The position numbers and the translations under genes are program-made. The notes under the pieces were generated by a model. That model searched no databases and had not been told where the DNA came from. It worked only from the letters and a program-made list of their open reading frames with translations. Below, piece by piece: positions 1-9,283 of a DNA stretch of 64,000 nt. Source of the DNA: Alphaproteobacteria bacterium (GTDB lineage: Bacteria > Pseudomonadota > Alphaproteobacteria > UBA9219); NCBI GenBank assembly GCA_013289265.1, contig JABDAH010000003.1, positions 34,549 to 98,548 of the forward strand, given 5' to 3'. Every line of letters begins with the position of its first letter. The stretch's first letter is position 1.

Positions 1-972
1 AGAAAAACCAAGAGAATCCACATCCGCCATTACAAAATTTTCGCCGAACAAGGCAGCAGAGTCATACTGAAGCCGCATATCAAGATAGCGGCCCTCATTA
101 GCGAGTGGCACCCATTGGCAGCGCACGCTGATAATGCCTTTAGGCAAGGCTATGGTATCACGGCCCTTGGCATCTGATGTCAACATCGCCGCTTGCGGTT
201 CGGACCAATTCGCCGTTGATCCTGACTGGCCTATCGAGTGAGAATAAACCGCCGCCAGGAATTGCTCACCCTCGCGTTGCGTCCAGGTTTCCCAGATACG
301 CAAGGCGCCGTCGATACGAAACTCGACACGTGTTCTGTTGTTGACCGCTTCGATATGGATGTCATTGGCGTTGGCTTCAACTGCTTTTTGTAAAGTCTCA
401 ACGATTTTGCGACGAACGGCATTATCATCAAACTGGCCGGAGATCGTCTGACGATCGGCATACAAATAAGCCTGGCTGATGATATTGGGGGTTACGTATC
501 GCGGCTCATCGACCCGGAAGCCCTGGCGCTTGGCCGCTAGCGCAACCGAAGTAACAAGCGGGGAACGACGATGCGAAGCGCTGACAAGCCACAGACCAGA
601 ATCAAACAAGGCACATAAATTACGGGATTCATCGGGAATTTTTAGGGGACCGCCTTCAACAGTTAAAACCATTCCGCCGAAAGCAAGCGAGGAGCCCGCC
701 ATCGCCATACTGCGTTCATCTTCAATTTTGATGGCGTCTTGTTTCTGTGGCGGGTTTTCTGCGGCGTTCTTAGCAGCTTCTTTTGCGGCATTTTTTCTGG
801 CAGCCTCAACAGCCGGGTCCTTAGCGTCCGCCGATGTTAAGGAGGGCGGTGTTTGACTGCGCGCCGTAGCTGGGGCTAAAGGAGTTGCCTTCGGCTCTGT
901 TTTTTTAGGCGGCGATTTGGGGGCTCTTAATGCGCGTAGCTTTTCGCCCAATTGTGAAATAGGATTTTGCAA
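1..972 (-). CDS. pilQ: PilQ-like type IVb pilus ATPase (GspE family), N-terminal part, cut by window edge
   Basis: An open frame of 324 codons runs off the left edge. Residues 1-90 are Lys/Ala/Pro rich. After that comes a GspE/PilB-type N-terminal domain with DIHIE at 204-208 and RIDG at 219-222, which is the signature just before the nucleotide-binding domain of secretion and pilus ATPases. The Walker motifs would lie beyond the edge. It follows PilP on the same strand, the same order as in the IncI plasmid R64 pil operon, hence PilQ. An in-frame TGA immediately precedes the TTG at 970-972, so this TTG is the most upstream start; no ATG occurs until about residue 89. The only strong GGAGG is about 27 nt upstream in a hairpin, so the exact start is uncertain. 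Confidence 0.8.
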   Translation of the reverse strand, partial: MQNPISQLGEKLRALRAPKSPPKKTEPKATPLAPATARSQTPPSLTSADAKDPAVEAARKNAAKEAAKNAAENPPQKQDAIKIEDERSMAMAGSSLAFGGMVLTVEGGPLKIPDESRNLCALFDSGLWLVSASHRRSPLVTSVALAAKRQGFRVDEPRYVTPNIISQAYLYADRQTISGQFDDNAVRRKIVETLQKAVEANANDIHIEAVNNRTRVEFRIDGALRIWETWTQREGEQFLAAVYSHSIGQSGSTANWSEPQAAMLTSDAKGRDTIALPKGIISVRCQWVPLANEGRYLDMRLQYDSAALFGENFVMADVDSLGFS

Positions 973-982
973 TCAGATTACC

Positions 983-1024
983 GCTTTCTTGAAAAAAAAC
1001 CTCCAGACAGGGCAACAAGAAAGC
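983..1024 (-). other. Inverted repeat between pilP and pilQ
   Basis: GCTTTCTTG at 983-991 pairs perfectly with CAAGAAAGC at 1016-1024. On the minus strand the loop holds GGAGG followed by a run of T. It lies just upstream of the pilQ start. It could be a translational control hairpin, or an mRNA processing or weak termination point that lowers PilQ relative to PilP. This is inference from the repeat only. Confidence 0.35.
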
Positions 1025-1029
1025 CACCC

Positions 1030-1884
1030 TTAGGGAGTATTGTTAAACACAGCCTGCACATTCTTGACATGCAGCACATGCTTGACATTATTCTGATGTA
1101 ACTCAACGCCTGAGGATGTAATAGCCGTCACCGTAGCACCCTCAAGCTGATCACCAACCTGTACGGTTTTTGTTTGTGCATCGCCGGTCTTGATAATCGC
1201 GCTGAAGCGCCCACTACTACCGACAATACGCTGAACTTCCAAATTACTGAAAGAAGACATTGGCGTAGGCATCGGCATCGCACGTTGCGAAAAAGAAGAT
1301 GATATTGGGGAGGGCAAAGGCATAGGCAACGCTTGCATCGGCATTTGATTTGCCTGCCTTAAAGCACTGGCGGGAATGGCTCCTGAAAGAGAAGGTCCGC
1401 CGCCTTCACGCTCGTTGCGGATTTTATCAAGCTCGTTCAAATGCTTTTCAAGATCAATCAACGCCTCAATCTTGGCGATGGCCTGATGCGCACTGTTGAG
1501 ATCATCCAGTGTCATAGCTTCAGTGGCGCTTAACCGTTTGGCGACACCTTTAGCGGAATCCGCAATTTTGTCCTCAGCACCACTAATGGTTTTTGGCCCC
1601 TTGCTCTCTTTTTCAGCAGCGGGGGTCGCGGCAGCGGCAATTGTTGGGTCAGGATTTGTCGAAGGGGCAACTATCTTGGGCGCTGCATCTACAACAGGTG
1701 CAGCAGTCGAAGAAGCTGGAGCTGCTGTAGCCGTAGTTGAATCCGCAACCGGACTTGGGGCTGTTGCTGGTGGTAGAGCCGTTTGGCCATAAGCAGCAGG
1801 TATCTGGGTTGCCATTCCGCCAAAAAATACGGAAAGTGCAATGAGCATCAAAGGGCGTAAGTCCATTTTATGTACGGTTTTCAT
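1030..1884 (-). CDS. pilP: Type IVb pilus biogenesis protein PilP
   Basis: 284 residues. A signal peptide (cleavage near residue 33, after AYG) is followed by an Ala/Pro/Thr-rich stretch, a predicted helical segment around 120-165, and a compact C-terminal domain (about 218-284) with the VGDQLEGATVTAI pattern of PilP proteins. In type IVb pilus systems PilP is a periplasmic protein working with PilN and PilO. The ATG at 1884 has GGAG about 6 nt upstream and overlaps the end of pilO by 17 bp, so the two are translationally coupled. An internal ATG at 1866 is less likely. Function is assigned from the C-terminal domain plus gene order. Confidence 0.8.
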   Translation of the reverse strand: MKTVHKMDLRPLMLIALSVFFGGMATQIPAAYGQTALPPATAPSPVADSTTATAAPASSTAAPVVDAAPKIVAPSTNPDPTIAAAATPAAEKESKGPKTISGAEDKIADSAKGVAKRLSATEAMTLDDLNSAHQAIAKIEALIDLEKHLNELDKIRNEREGGGPSLSGAIPASALRQANQMPMQALPMPLPSPISSSFSQRAMPMPTPMSSFSNLEVQRIVGSSGRFSAIIKTGDAQTKTVQVGDQLEGATVTAITSSGVELHQNNVKHVLHVKNVQAVFNNTP

Positions 1885-3106
1885 AGATTACTCCGGTGAT
1901 TGTCCACATTCCCAAACCATAATCCACTGAGTTAATAACAACCCCCGGCAAATCACCAAAAAAAGCCGGTAGGCTGGCTGGTAATTCTGGTACTGTAACA
2001 GTAAAGGAACGCTTAACCCAAGGTGCGGGTGGCGGGTTCCAGGCCCCCTGATAACCAGCCGGAGGAGATGGGGGCGGGTCATCTGAGGCTCGATTGATAG
2101 CACCCGGCCAATCCTGGGCCAGGTAACGCTTTGTTACAGCATCTATATCCGTTAAATTCTCAGGCCCACGTGGCGCAAGAGCCGGTAAGTTTATTTCCAG
2201 ACTGGCGTTCAATCCTGTATCTGAAACGATTGAATTTTCAGGTGGGCGGCTAATTCCCTTGGTGTGATCCCAGGCAGTTTTTAAATTACCGCCGCCACAA
2301 TGCAGACTTGACATGCGCCAACCGGTAACAACCACAGGGATTTGAGCTAAAGTAGTGCGGCAAGCCTCAATAACATTCATGGCTGGGGGGGCGCTTTCCC
2401 ATTTACGCTCCGGCGGCGGGTAAACAGGCTGTTGCTGTTGGAAGGGGTTGGACTGTTCCCGTAGTTTTCTCAAATTATCTTCCTGAACCTGGCGCGCTTC
2501 TTCTTCGGCTTTCTTTTCGGTATAATACCAGCCACCGCCCAGAATGAGGATCAACCCGACAACTGAGGCAATACCAATAACAAAAACCCTTTTAGGTATG
2601 ACAACAGGACGTAATTTGACGTCCGTCTTGTCATCCATAAGCAGGCTGATCGGCATCGTATCTGAGCCGGAAATAGCCCATGATTCAGGAGCATAGATGC
2701 GCTGCAAACCACCAAAACCGATTTCCTGCAATAACCGGTCGCGCGCTTCGGCTTCGTTCAGGAAAAACTGATCACCGTCAGGAACAATGAGATCATCACG
2801 CACAACCGTGATGACAATACCTTCGCGTAAACGAAAGGCGCCCGCCCATGACCCCGGCTGCTGATTGGCAAGACAGGCCGCAAAAACCGGCATACCCGCT
2901 TTATGATGGGCCGCCATCTGGCCAAGACCGAATTGGGGCACGCGACCGTCTTTGTTACCGGCACGAAGCGCGTAAAAATCAGCCTGTTGGCCAGGTTGTT
3001 GGGCCGCTTCCTTAGCCGTTTGCGACAGGCGTCCGTTGGGGCTGTTTTCCCAATAGAGGCCGACGGCGTATTCACGCCGGCCAACTGTGACGACGCCTGA
3101 ACCCAT
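1868..3106 (-). CDS. pilO: Type IVb pilus assembly protein PilO
   Basis: 412 residues. The N-terminal part carries the YAVGLYWE and FYALR patterns seen in PilO of IncI/R64-type pili. One transmembrane segment lies near 172-190 (VFVIGIASVVGLILILGGG), followed by a charged helical stretch and a periplasmic C-terminal region of about 200 residues. This fits the bitopic inner-membrane alignment subunit of the pilus machine. Its ATG overlaps the pilN stop by one base (TAATG), so it is co-translated with the secretin. Confidence 0.8.
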   Translation of the reverse strand: MGSGVVTVGRREYAVGLYWENSPNGRLSQTAKEAAQQPGQQADFYALRAGNKDGRVPQFGLGQMAAHHKAGMPVFAACLANQQPGSWAGAFRLREGIVITVVRDDLIVPDGDQFFLNEAEARDRLLQEIGFGGLQRIYAPESWAISGSDTMPISLLMDDKTDVKLRPVVIPKRVFVIGIASVVGLILILGGGWYYTEKKAEEEARQVQEDNLRKLREQSNPFQQQQPVYPPPERKWESAPPAMNVIEACRTTLAQIPVVVTGWRMSSLHCGGGNLKTAWDHTKGISRPPENSIVSDTGLNASLEINLPALAPRGPENLTDIDAVTKRYLAQDWPGAINRASDDPPPSPPAGYQGAWNPPPAPWVKRSFTVTVPELPASLPAFFGDLPGVVINSVDYGLGMWTITGVIYENRT

Positions 3107-4833
3107 TAATCTTGCTCCGAATGGGGCTCTTCCAGCACTTGGGGCGTAATCGCCATAAACAGCATTGTATGCGTCCGACCGCTGGATGTACCGCCGCCAA
3201 GCATGTAGTTATAAGCATCACCCACGCCTTGGGAATTATGCTGCAAATCTTCTTCTTCAGCACCACCGAGAAGCAGCATCGAACCACTCTTCAAAATCGA
3301 TTGCTGAACAAAGATACGGTTTTGTGTATTCGGTAATTGAATTGTCGCGCTGCCACTGGCGGCACCGGTGCAAGCTCCTTCGGCTCCATTACAAGAACCT
3401 GTGGTACTATTGAATGAACTCAATCCGTTGTTATCAATAACGCTTAGCGAGTATTGCAATAGAATACGCCCATCGTCCAAAAGCCGGGGCGTCAATTGCA
3501 CTGAGAAACCTTGGTGAATAGTGCCGGGCGTCAGCGAAGTCGTGCCAGTCGTCGTTGCGGTACCGGCTGAACTGGTGGATGAGGCCACATAGCCGATATC
3601 CTGGCCGACACGACGTGAAGCCGGGCGATTATTGAGCGTCACCAATGGAAACTTGGCGACCTTTGTCGTATCGCCAATACCGGAAAGCGCAGTAAACACG
3701 TCGGTTACTTTGCCAACACCCTTGCTGAAACCGCCCTCAGGATTTGTGCCAAAAGAATTGTTCCCATCCAGCGTATTGGAAGGAAACGGGTTTAAAATAG
3801 CGACGCTCAGACTGCCTGCACCCGTAAATCCGCTTACAGAGCTTGGCGCAGAACCACTAGCTATGTTTGCGCCAAAATTTTTCAAGCGATTTAAGACCGT
3901 GTTGAAGGAGACATTAAAGTCAGTACCCTCTTTTAACGTCACGCTATAAATCTCGACACTAATGGCAATCTGCCGTGACAGCCGTTCATTTTCCTTGGTT
4001 ATATAATCCGCAACTGTCCGCATGATTTCAGGCGTCGTGGTAATTGTAACCGTACCAATGGATGGCGAGCTCACGATAGTGCCCGTACCCCCTAGCATCG
4101 AGGTCAAAATCTGATCCAGCTCGTCCCAATATTTGAAATCGATGGTGAATTTTGAGTTTTGGGTAATAGAACTTGTAGAACTACTACTACCACCACCAGA
4201 TGACCCGCCGGAAGAACCGCCGCCGCCCTGATCATCCTGCATACCTTCAGAAACGCTTTGCGTACCAGGTAGAGCCTCAACCACAAAAACGCGCGTTTCA
4301 AATCTTGTGATGGAGATTATCGAACCATCATAACGCCAGTTAACACCAAAATAGCCAGCCGTTCTTTCCAATAAACCCGACAAAGGGCCTTCGTAGGCGA
4401 CAGGCATTGCATTCTTGCTTGCCGTAGCACTCGCCGCTCCGGCAGCACCGCCGCCGCCGTCAGCAACGCGCACAGGTATGCCCGTTTGAACACTGACCGC
4501 GTTGGCAATATCGGCAATAGTCATCGGTTCCGAAGACACCAAAGTGATGCCGCGATCCACTTCATATTTGGAGGGCAATGGCAATCCACGATGCATATGC
4601 ATGGCAGAGGTACCGGCCCAGGCCTTATTGGTAACAACTAAAGGATTGTAGCGCTTAACGGGCGCATATTTATTCATATCCTGCATGGCCTGCTGTGCTT
4701 CGGAGGCATGCTGATCAATACCCGCGCGCGGTTTTTCATCGTTGCAGGCGGCAAGTCCGGCAATCAGAGCAAACCCAAGAACAAGTAAGCGCGCCGAAGC
4801 CGGGCGACAGAAGCGGGTATCGGTATTCGTCAT
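3106..4833 (-). CDS. pilN: Type IVb pilus secretin PilN, lipoprotein
   Basis: 575 residues from the ATG at 4833, which has GGAG 7 nt upstream; a longer frame from a GTG at 4848 is less likely. The N-terminus is a lipoprotein signal ending in GLAAC. The middle has small periplasmic domains (TIADIANAVSVQTGIPVRV). The C-terminal third is the secretin domain, ending in the VQQSILKSGSMLLLGGAEE segment. Secretins form the outer-membrane ring through which the pilus exits. A low-complexity Gly/Ser run (near residues 205-225) interrupts the periplasmic part. It starts just after the pilL-like stop at 4848-4850. Confidence 0.87.
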   Translation of the reverse strand: MTNTDTRFCRPASARLLVLGFALIAGLAACNDEKPRAGIDQHASEAQQAMQDMNKYAPVKRYNPLVVTNKAWAGTSAMHMHRGLPLPSKYEVDRGITLVSSEPMTIADIANAVSVQTGIPVRVADGGGGAAGAASATASKNAMPVAYEGPLSGLLERTAGYFGVNWRYDGSIISITRFETRVFVVEALPGTQSVSEGMQDDQGGGGSSGGSSGGGSSSSTSSITQNSKFTIDFKYWDELDQILTSMLGGTGTIVSSPSIGTVTITTTPEIMRTVADYITKENERLSRQIAISVEIYSVTLKEGTDFNVSFNTVLNRLKNFGANIASGSAPSSVSGFTGAGSLSVAILNPFPSNTLDGNNSFGTNPEGGFSKGVGKVTDVFTALSGIGDTTKVAKFPLVTLNNRPASRRVGQDIGYVASSTSSAGTATTTGTTSLTPGTIHQGFSVQLTPRLLDDGRILLQYSLSVIDNNGLSSFNSTTGSCNGAEGACTGAASGSATIQLPNTQNRIFVQQSILKSGSMLLLGGAEEEDLQHNSQGVGDAYNYMLGGGTSSGRTHTMLFMAITPQVLEEPHSEQD

Positions 4834-4847
4834 CGGAAAACTCCGCA

Positions 4848-5837
4848 CTAATTGCTGTTGCTATTGCCGCGCGTCTGAACGAGCAAAACCTTGAGGCCAA
4901 GGCCAGGATTGGTGTGTAATTCGGCAATAGGCTGAGGATGGGCATCCTCAAAACCAGTCAGAAGATTTCGGACGGCCTCTTCGAATGTGCCTGTAAAGCT
5001 GAAAGAAGCCTGCAACGGATAGTCATATTCCGCCATCCAGTTCAATTCGATATGTACGCGCTGGGCCCAGGCTTCGATTGTTTTATGCAACGTATCGCCA
5101 CGCTCAGCCTGCCACTGCTCAACAGCCGGTTCTCTATCAATAACGATCGGCGCAGGTGCAATGCCCCCGGCTGGCGCATTGATGGTGCCAACTTGTTCAA
5201 TCGGCGGCAAAGCAGGAGTGGTTGCAGCCATCACGCCCGCGCCAATGTGGCCGACAGCAACCATCTGGCCCTGTTCACGCATGGCAAGCCCCGCAGGATC
5301 AAGCGCGTCGCGCAAAGTATCGCGCCAGGACTTGCCGCCCTGGAAAGAAACCAGAACGCCGAGATCAACATCAGGGTCAACAGAGAAACCATAACCAGCC
5401 GGCAAAATCTGGCGTAGCGCCACAGCCAGAGGCACCTGTTTGGCAAAGCCGTGAACAACATCGGATTGCGGCGCAACTGAAAGTGTGGATATCGAAGGCA
5501 ATGAAGGCGTCGCAACTGCACCGCCAATCGTCGTGACTGCTGTCGTCGGAGCAGGTAAAGCAACAGAACCCATAGGCATAGGGGTCGGGGCGTGGGGAGA
5601 CATCGACGGCATTGTGTCGCCGATAATGACGGGTGAAATAATTTCAGGTGCAGCGGTCGCTGTCGACGGCATTCTGCTTAAGGGGGCCAAAGGAACAGGA
5701 GCTGGCGCCATCATGACCTGATTGTTATCAGCAGGAGCTACCCATTGAAATCCGGCCATCGCTGGTGTCGGCAGGGCTAAAAACCCAAGAGCAAAGAAGG
5801 CAACAGTGGCAGAAGTAAAATAAAGCCGATTCGGCAT
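4848..5837 (-). CDS. pilL: PilL/TcpQ-like periplasmic pilus protein
   Basis: 329 residues with a signal peptide (cleavage after AMA, near 28). A Pro/Ala-rich spacer leads to an STN-like domain (about 128-195) and then a TcpQ-like C-terminal domain (about 235-325, with the WQAERGDTLHKTIEAWA pattern). TcpQ is the periplasmic partner that stabilises the pilus secretin. PilL of R64 occupies the same place upstream of pilN. RBS AGGAAAG precedes the ATG. A gap of 170 bp separates it from icmT, so the pil block may have its own promoter. Confidence 0.65.
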   Translation of the reverse strand: MPNRLYFTSATVAFFALGFLALPTPAMAGFQWVAPADNNQVMMAPAPVPLAPLSRMPSTATAAPEIISPVIIGDTMPSMSPHAPTPMPMGSVALPAPTTAVTTIGGAVATPSLPSISTLSVAPQSDVVHGFAKQVPLAVALRQILPAGYGFSVDPDVDLGVLVSFQGGKSWRDTLRDALDPAGLAMREQGQMVAVGHIGAGVMAATTPALPPIEQVGTINAPAGGIAPAPIVIDREPAVEQWQAERGDTLHKTIEAWAQRVHIELNWMAEYDYPLQASFSFTGTFEEAVRNLLTGFEDAHPQPIAELHTNPGLGLKVLLVQTRGNSNSN

Positions 5838-6007
5838 GCTTGAGCTCTTTCCTGGCGAATCAATACCGAGGGGATGTTAAGGGATGAATTTAAAACCGAC
5901 AATAGATACGGGCTGACGGTACAGGAAAGCAGTTTTTTTGCAAGTGCGTTGTGTTTTTTGAGTCACAGAAAAAAACCTGCCCTAGGCTTTTGATTTTTTA
6001 GCTAAAA

Positions 6008-6277
6008 TCAGCCCTCAAAATCAATCCAGCGGCGGAGATTTTTACGGTTACCGGCCGGACGTTTACGCCCCAAAAACCAGCTGCGTAATGCCCGCAAAGA
6101 AGCCTCAAACGTCAAGCCTCTGCGTTCCAGAATCCAGAAAATCAGCATAACAACCAGCGCCAGAACAAAAGTCCAGGGCCGCGCATGCAGCAGGAAAATG
6201 AGGATAGCGACGAAGGCACGCGCATCCAGAGCGCCAAATCGCGCCGGTTTTTGTGTATTGCGCCAATGTGTATCCAT
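6008..6277 (-). CDS. icmT: IcmT/TraK family membrane protein of type IVB secretion
   Basis: 89 residues. It matches the IcmT pattern as I recall it: HWR near the N-terminus, PARF, DARAF, then LLHARPWTF and a hydrophobic helix ending in ERRGLTF. IcmT is a short inner-membrane protein found in Dot/Icm and IncI Tra systems. The ATG at 6277 has AGG 5 nt upstream. An in-frame TTG at 6292 would overlap the dotB stop. It lies directly downstream of dotB, matching the traJ-traK order of IncI plasmids. Confidence 0.82.
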   Translation of the reverse strand: MDTHWRNTQKPARFGALDARAFVAILIFLLHARPWTFVLALVVMLIFWILERRGLTFEASLRALRSWFLGRKRPAGNRKNLRRWIDFEG

Positions 6278-6288
6278 CGAACCTGCGC

Positions 6289-7491
6289 TCAAATCTCGTC
6301 TAGTGCATCGTCGTCGATATCATCGGTTTCTTCGCCGCCAGCACCCTTGGCCAGCAACAAATAAGTGCGGCGATCGATAACCCCGCCTTTGTAGGCATTG
6401 GTGGCGGTCTGCTCCATGGTCTGCCCGTATTTTTGCAGCAACCGTTGCGTTTCCAGCGTCCAGCGTTCAATTGGTTTTTCCAATAGATACTCGCGGATTT
6501 TTTCGTCGAATACCAAAAACTCACGCAAACCCAAACGCCCGCCACCGACTTTTGGCACCAGAACCTGCGTTACAATGAGGCGCATGGTTTCCATCATCGC
6601 GTAGGCACGTTCTGTGCGTTCGCTCGGGTCAAACACACTCACCATGCGGCGCACAGTCGCAGCAACACCGATCGTGTGAACGGTGGAATAAACCAGATGG
6701 CCCGTCTGCCCCGCTTCAATAGCAGCCGTCACCGTTTCGCGGTCACGCGCTTCGCCGACCAGAATAATATTGGGTTTGCGGCGCAGAGCATTCCTCACAC
6801 CAGCGGCAAATGTCGGCAAGTGGCGCGGAATTTCCGACTGGGCCACCAGAGAATGCGGGCCGGTGATCGCGTCGTAAACATATTCGATCGGCGCTTCGTA
6901 GGTCAGCATTTTACCGCAACCTTCTTCGCGTTCCACCAGCATGCGGCAACCTGCCGCCAGCAATGTCGATTTACCACTGCCCGTAGGACCCGTTACCAGC
7001 ACGAGGCCCTGACGCGGGGCCCAGTTATCGATAATTTTTTGCTCCACGCCCAAATCTTTCAGCGTCGGCGGCAAGGACGGCAAAACGCGCAGCGTGATTT
7101 GCACAGAGTCGCGGCCGCGGCTGATAACCGCGGTTATATTGACGCGAAAACGCAGCCTTGTATTACGGTCGGGTCGCACTTCGTAAGACAGATCGAGGTC
7201 GCGGCCTGAAGCAAGCTTGGCCATCGCATCCGCGCCGTAAAGCTTGCCGAGAATATTGGCCATATCGGCGGAATCGAGGCTGCGGCGCGTAACAGGAAAC
7301 AGCGTGCCGTCAACTTCGATATAAATCGGACGATCAGTTTGAAACGTTATGTCACTGGCGCGTTGCAGAGCGCCCCATTGCAACATGCTGTCCAGATCTT
7401 CTTCGGACATGCGCAAAGGCTCGGCCGGCCACGTGCCGATACGCACCGCCATTTCATTGATATCGACATTTACCGTGTGGCTGGTGTCCAT
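6289..7491 (-). CDS. dotB: DotB/TraJ-type secretion ATPase
   Basis: 400 residues of the PilT/DotB subgroup of hexameric secretion ATPases. The Walker A GPTGSGKST is at 168-176, Walker B NIILVGEARD at 241-250 and the His box TGHLVYSTVHT at 263-273. DotB is a cytoplasmic ATPase that docks to the Dot/Icm inner-membrane complex. Length is near that of DotB. The ATG at 7491 overlaps the dotC 3-prime end by 22 bp. The order dotD-dotC-dotB is that of Legionella and IncI traH-traI-traJ. Confidence 0.92.
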   Translation of the reverse strand: MDTSHTVNVDINEMAVRIGTWPAEPLRMSEEDLDSMLQWGALQRASDITFQTDRPIYIEVDGTLFPVTRRSLDSADMANILGKLYGADAMAKLASGRDLDLSYEVRPDRNTRLRFRVNITAVISRGRDSVQITLRVLPSLPPTLKDLGVEQKIIDNWAPRQGLVLVTGPTGSGKSTLLAAGCRMLVEREEGCGKMLTYEAPIEYVYDAITGPHSLVAQSEIPRHLPTFAAGVRNALRRKPNIILVGEARDRETVTAAIEAGQTGHLVYSTVHTIGVAATVRRMVSVFDPSERTERAYAMMETMRLIVTQVLVPKVGGGRLGLREFLVFDEKIREYLLEKPIERWTLETQRLLQKYGQTMEQTATNAYKGGVIDRRTYLLLAKGAGGEETDDIDDDALDEI

Positions 7492-8375
7492 GCATCGCTC
7501 CGCGGAATCAGCGCCGATGGGCCCGTGATGGTCACGCCCTTGTCGCCGATACGCATTTCCTGACCGCCGCCCGTAATCCCGCGATCGTCAGCCAGCGCGT
7601 AAGGCGGCGAGATCATTCCCTGTGCCAGCAGTTCGCGGTAACGGATCATGCCAACATAATCGCTAGTCAGGCGGTCAAGATCGGCTTCGAAAGTTTCTTC
7701 AGCTTGCTTCACGCCAGCCTCCCAACCTTCTTTGATGTAAGCGCGCCATGCGGCACGTTCTTCATCATCCTTCGGTAACAACAAACCAGGCGGCGGATCG
7801 ACCCGGCCCCAGTCACGTTCCAGATACAAATGCCAGTTGCGCGGCGCGGTTACAATGCGGGCAACACGGTTGATACGGTAAATGCGGTCGGCGACGGCAG
7901 CGGCCTGACCACCAGCATTCACGAGCACGGCACGTTGCGCTTCGGATACAACGGGTGGCTCAATCAGCAAGCCTGATGGTGCTGCAATCAACAACCGCGC
8001 AAAGCTGTAAGTCTTGTTCATGCTGATGTCATATTCAGCAAGGCGGCGCTGGATTTCAAAAGTGCGGTATGCAAGGCCGCCGCGGGCGCCGTAAGAAAGC
8101 GCAGCTTCGCGCAAAGCATCGCTGCGGATTTTCAGGCCTAGCTGGTCGGATTTAATCTCATCGCCGTTCGAAGCTTGCTCTTGCAGATCGCGCATCACGG
8201 GCGGTGGTGGCGATGGGCCGTTATCGGTTTGCTCCGAACTGGACGGCGAAAATGGCGGCCCCGCAGGCGTATCACTAGCCACCGCTACTGGAGGTAAAGC
8301 CAGCAGTGCGGCAAGGCAGACAGTGGCACTGTAAAAACGCACAGCCTTTGATGCGGTAAAACTATTTAATTTCAT
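7470..8375 (-). CDS. dotC: DotC/TraI-like type IVB secretion outer-membrane complex protein
   Basis: 301 residues with a signal peptide (cleavage near VAVAS) and a conserved DotC core: SDALREAALSYGARGGLAYRTFEI-like segment at about 88-110, then a long middle containing RNWHLYLERDWG and EEGWEAGVKQAEETF-like patterns. DotC with DotD and DotH forms the outer-membrane ring of type IVB systems. Unlike Legionella DotC I see no lipobox: the only cysteine in the signal region is preceded by ATV. It overlaps dotD by 14 bp. Confidence 0.87.
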   Translation of the reverse strand: MKLNSFTASKAVRFYSATVCLAALLALPPVAVASDTPAGPPFSPSSSEQTDNGPSPPPPVMRDLQEQASNGDEIKSDQLGLKIRSDALREAALSYGARGGLAYRTFEIQRRLAEYDISMNKTYSFARLLIAAPSGLLIEPPVVSEAQRAVLVNAGGQAAAVADRIYRINRVARIVTAPRNWHLYLERDWGRVDPPPGLLLPKDDEERAAWRAYIKEGWEAGVKQAEETFEADLDRLTSDYVGMIRYRELLAQGMISPPYALADDRGITGGGQEMRIGDKGVTITGPSALIPRSDAWTPATR

Positions 8376-8907
8376 TGGCGCGAATTTCGTGAGAATTCAT
8401 CACAGGCGTAGCAGGTACGGATTGATCTGCGGCGGAGTAACGTATTTCGACGTAGCCGCCTGCGCCGTCAACCGACATATCAGCGCGGTGCCCGGCCTGC
8501 AAACCGATATCGCGCAGAACATGGATGATGGGCTGCTGATAGGCATCGACAATAACCGTCAGCGGTACGGGAGGCAGATTACCCTTTACCCGGAAACGAA
8601 GCCCCGCTTTTTCCGCCAAGGCTTTTGTCACCTGTTCGATAGGTCCGGACCAGCGGATCGTCACAGGCTGCATCAGATTGGCTGGCACATTGCTGTAATC
8701 TTCGGCAGGCGGCGGTGTGGGGCTGCATTGCTGTTCGATGCCGACAATAGTGTCCAGCGCCTTGGAGGCTTTGTCGGCTGCCAGAGATAATTTGACCGTG
8801 ACGATATCCGGCTCTGCCGCTACCGGCATAACCATTGTTTGTCCGTCAGCACAACCCGCCAGCAAGGCAAGGCTTCCGCAGAAAAGGAGGAGTTTGGATC
8901 TTGTCAT
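8362..8907 (-). CDS. dotD: DotD/TraH-like lipoprotein of type IVB secretion
   Basis: 181 residues from the ATG at 8907; an upstream in-frame TTG at 8931 would bury the signal. A lipoprotein signal ends in LLAGC with Cys19. The C-terminal half has the fold-typical segment VTIRWSGPIEQVTKALAEKAGL followed by a VIVDAYQQPIIHVLRDIGLQ stretch, as in DotD, whose domain resembles secretin N-domains. It sits immediately upstream of dotC with overlapping ends. Confidence 0.85.
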   Translation of the reverse strand: MTRSKLLLFCGSLALLAGCADGQTMVMPVAAEPDIVTVKLSLAADKASKALDTIVGIEQQCSPTPPPAEDYSNVPANLMQPVTIRWSGPIEQVTKALAEKAGLRFRVKGNLPPVPLTVIVDAYQQPIIHVLRDIGLQAGHRADMSVDGAGGYVEIRYSAADQSVPATPVMNSHEIRANEIK

Positions 8908-8998
8908 GGTCACCACGTGATCATCAGCCAATAGTTAAAGACAGAATTTCTTATACAACGAATCATTTCCATAAACTTAAGGAGATTTTACGCCCCTG

Positions 8999-9283
8999 TC
9001 ATCTAGCCTTCAGAAACTGAACGGCAAAACCAAGAAAGCAGACGGCGGGCAATAAGACCAGCCCCCCGGTAAACCACCGCCCCGTCAGCAGAAAATAAAG
9101 GGCTACGACAAATAAACCGCTGGCAGCTATGCCGTAAACAACCGAAGCTGCCGGTAATGTCGCGTGCGGAACGGGGGTAGAGATTAAAGGCGTGATTTGC
9201 CCCTCTACCCGCTTGACCGGCAACGTATTACCCTTCACCGCAGGCGGCGCTTGAGGCAGGATTTTTTCCAGCCATCCCGCCAT
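8999..9283 (-). CDS. Small two-helix inner-membrane protein, unknown
   Basis: 94 residues. The N-terminal 45 are soluble and Pro rich; two hydrophobic helices follow (about 46-67 and 70-90). I do not recognise a family. The start overlaps or abuts the stop of the thiol-disulfide gene, and dotD follows, so it is probably part of the secretion system. Size and topology resemble small Icm proteins, but I cannot match a specific one. Confidence 0.6.
   Translation of the reverse strand: MAGWLEKILPQAPPAVKGNTLPVKRVEGQITPLISTPVPHATLPAASVVYGIAASGLFVVALYFLLTGRWFTGGLVLLPAVCFLGFAVQFLKAR

Noticed and set aside
479..856. Plus-strand ORF of 125 codons
   Set aside because: It lies antisense to the PilQ frame, which has recognisable family motifs.
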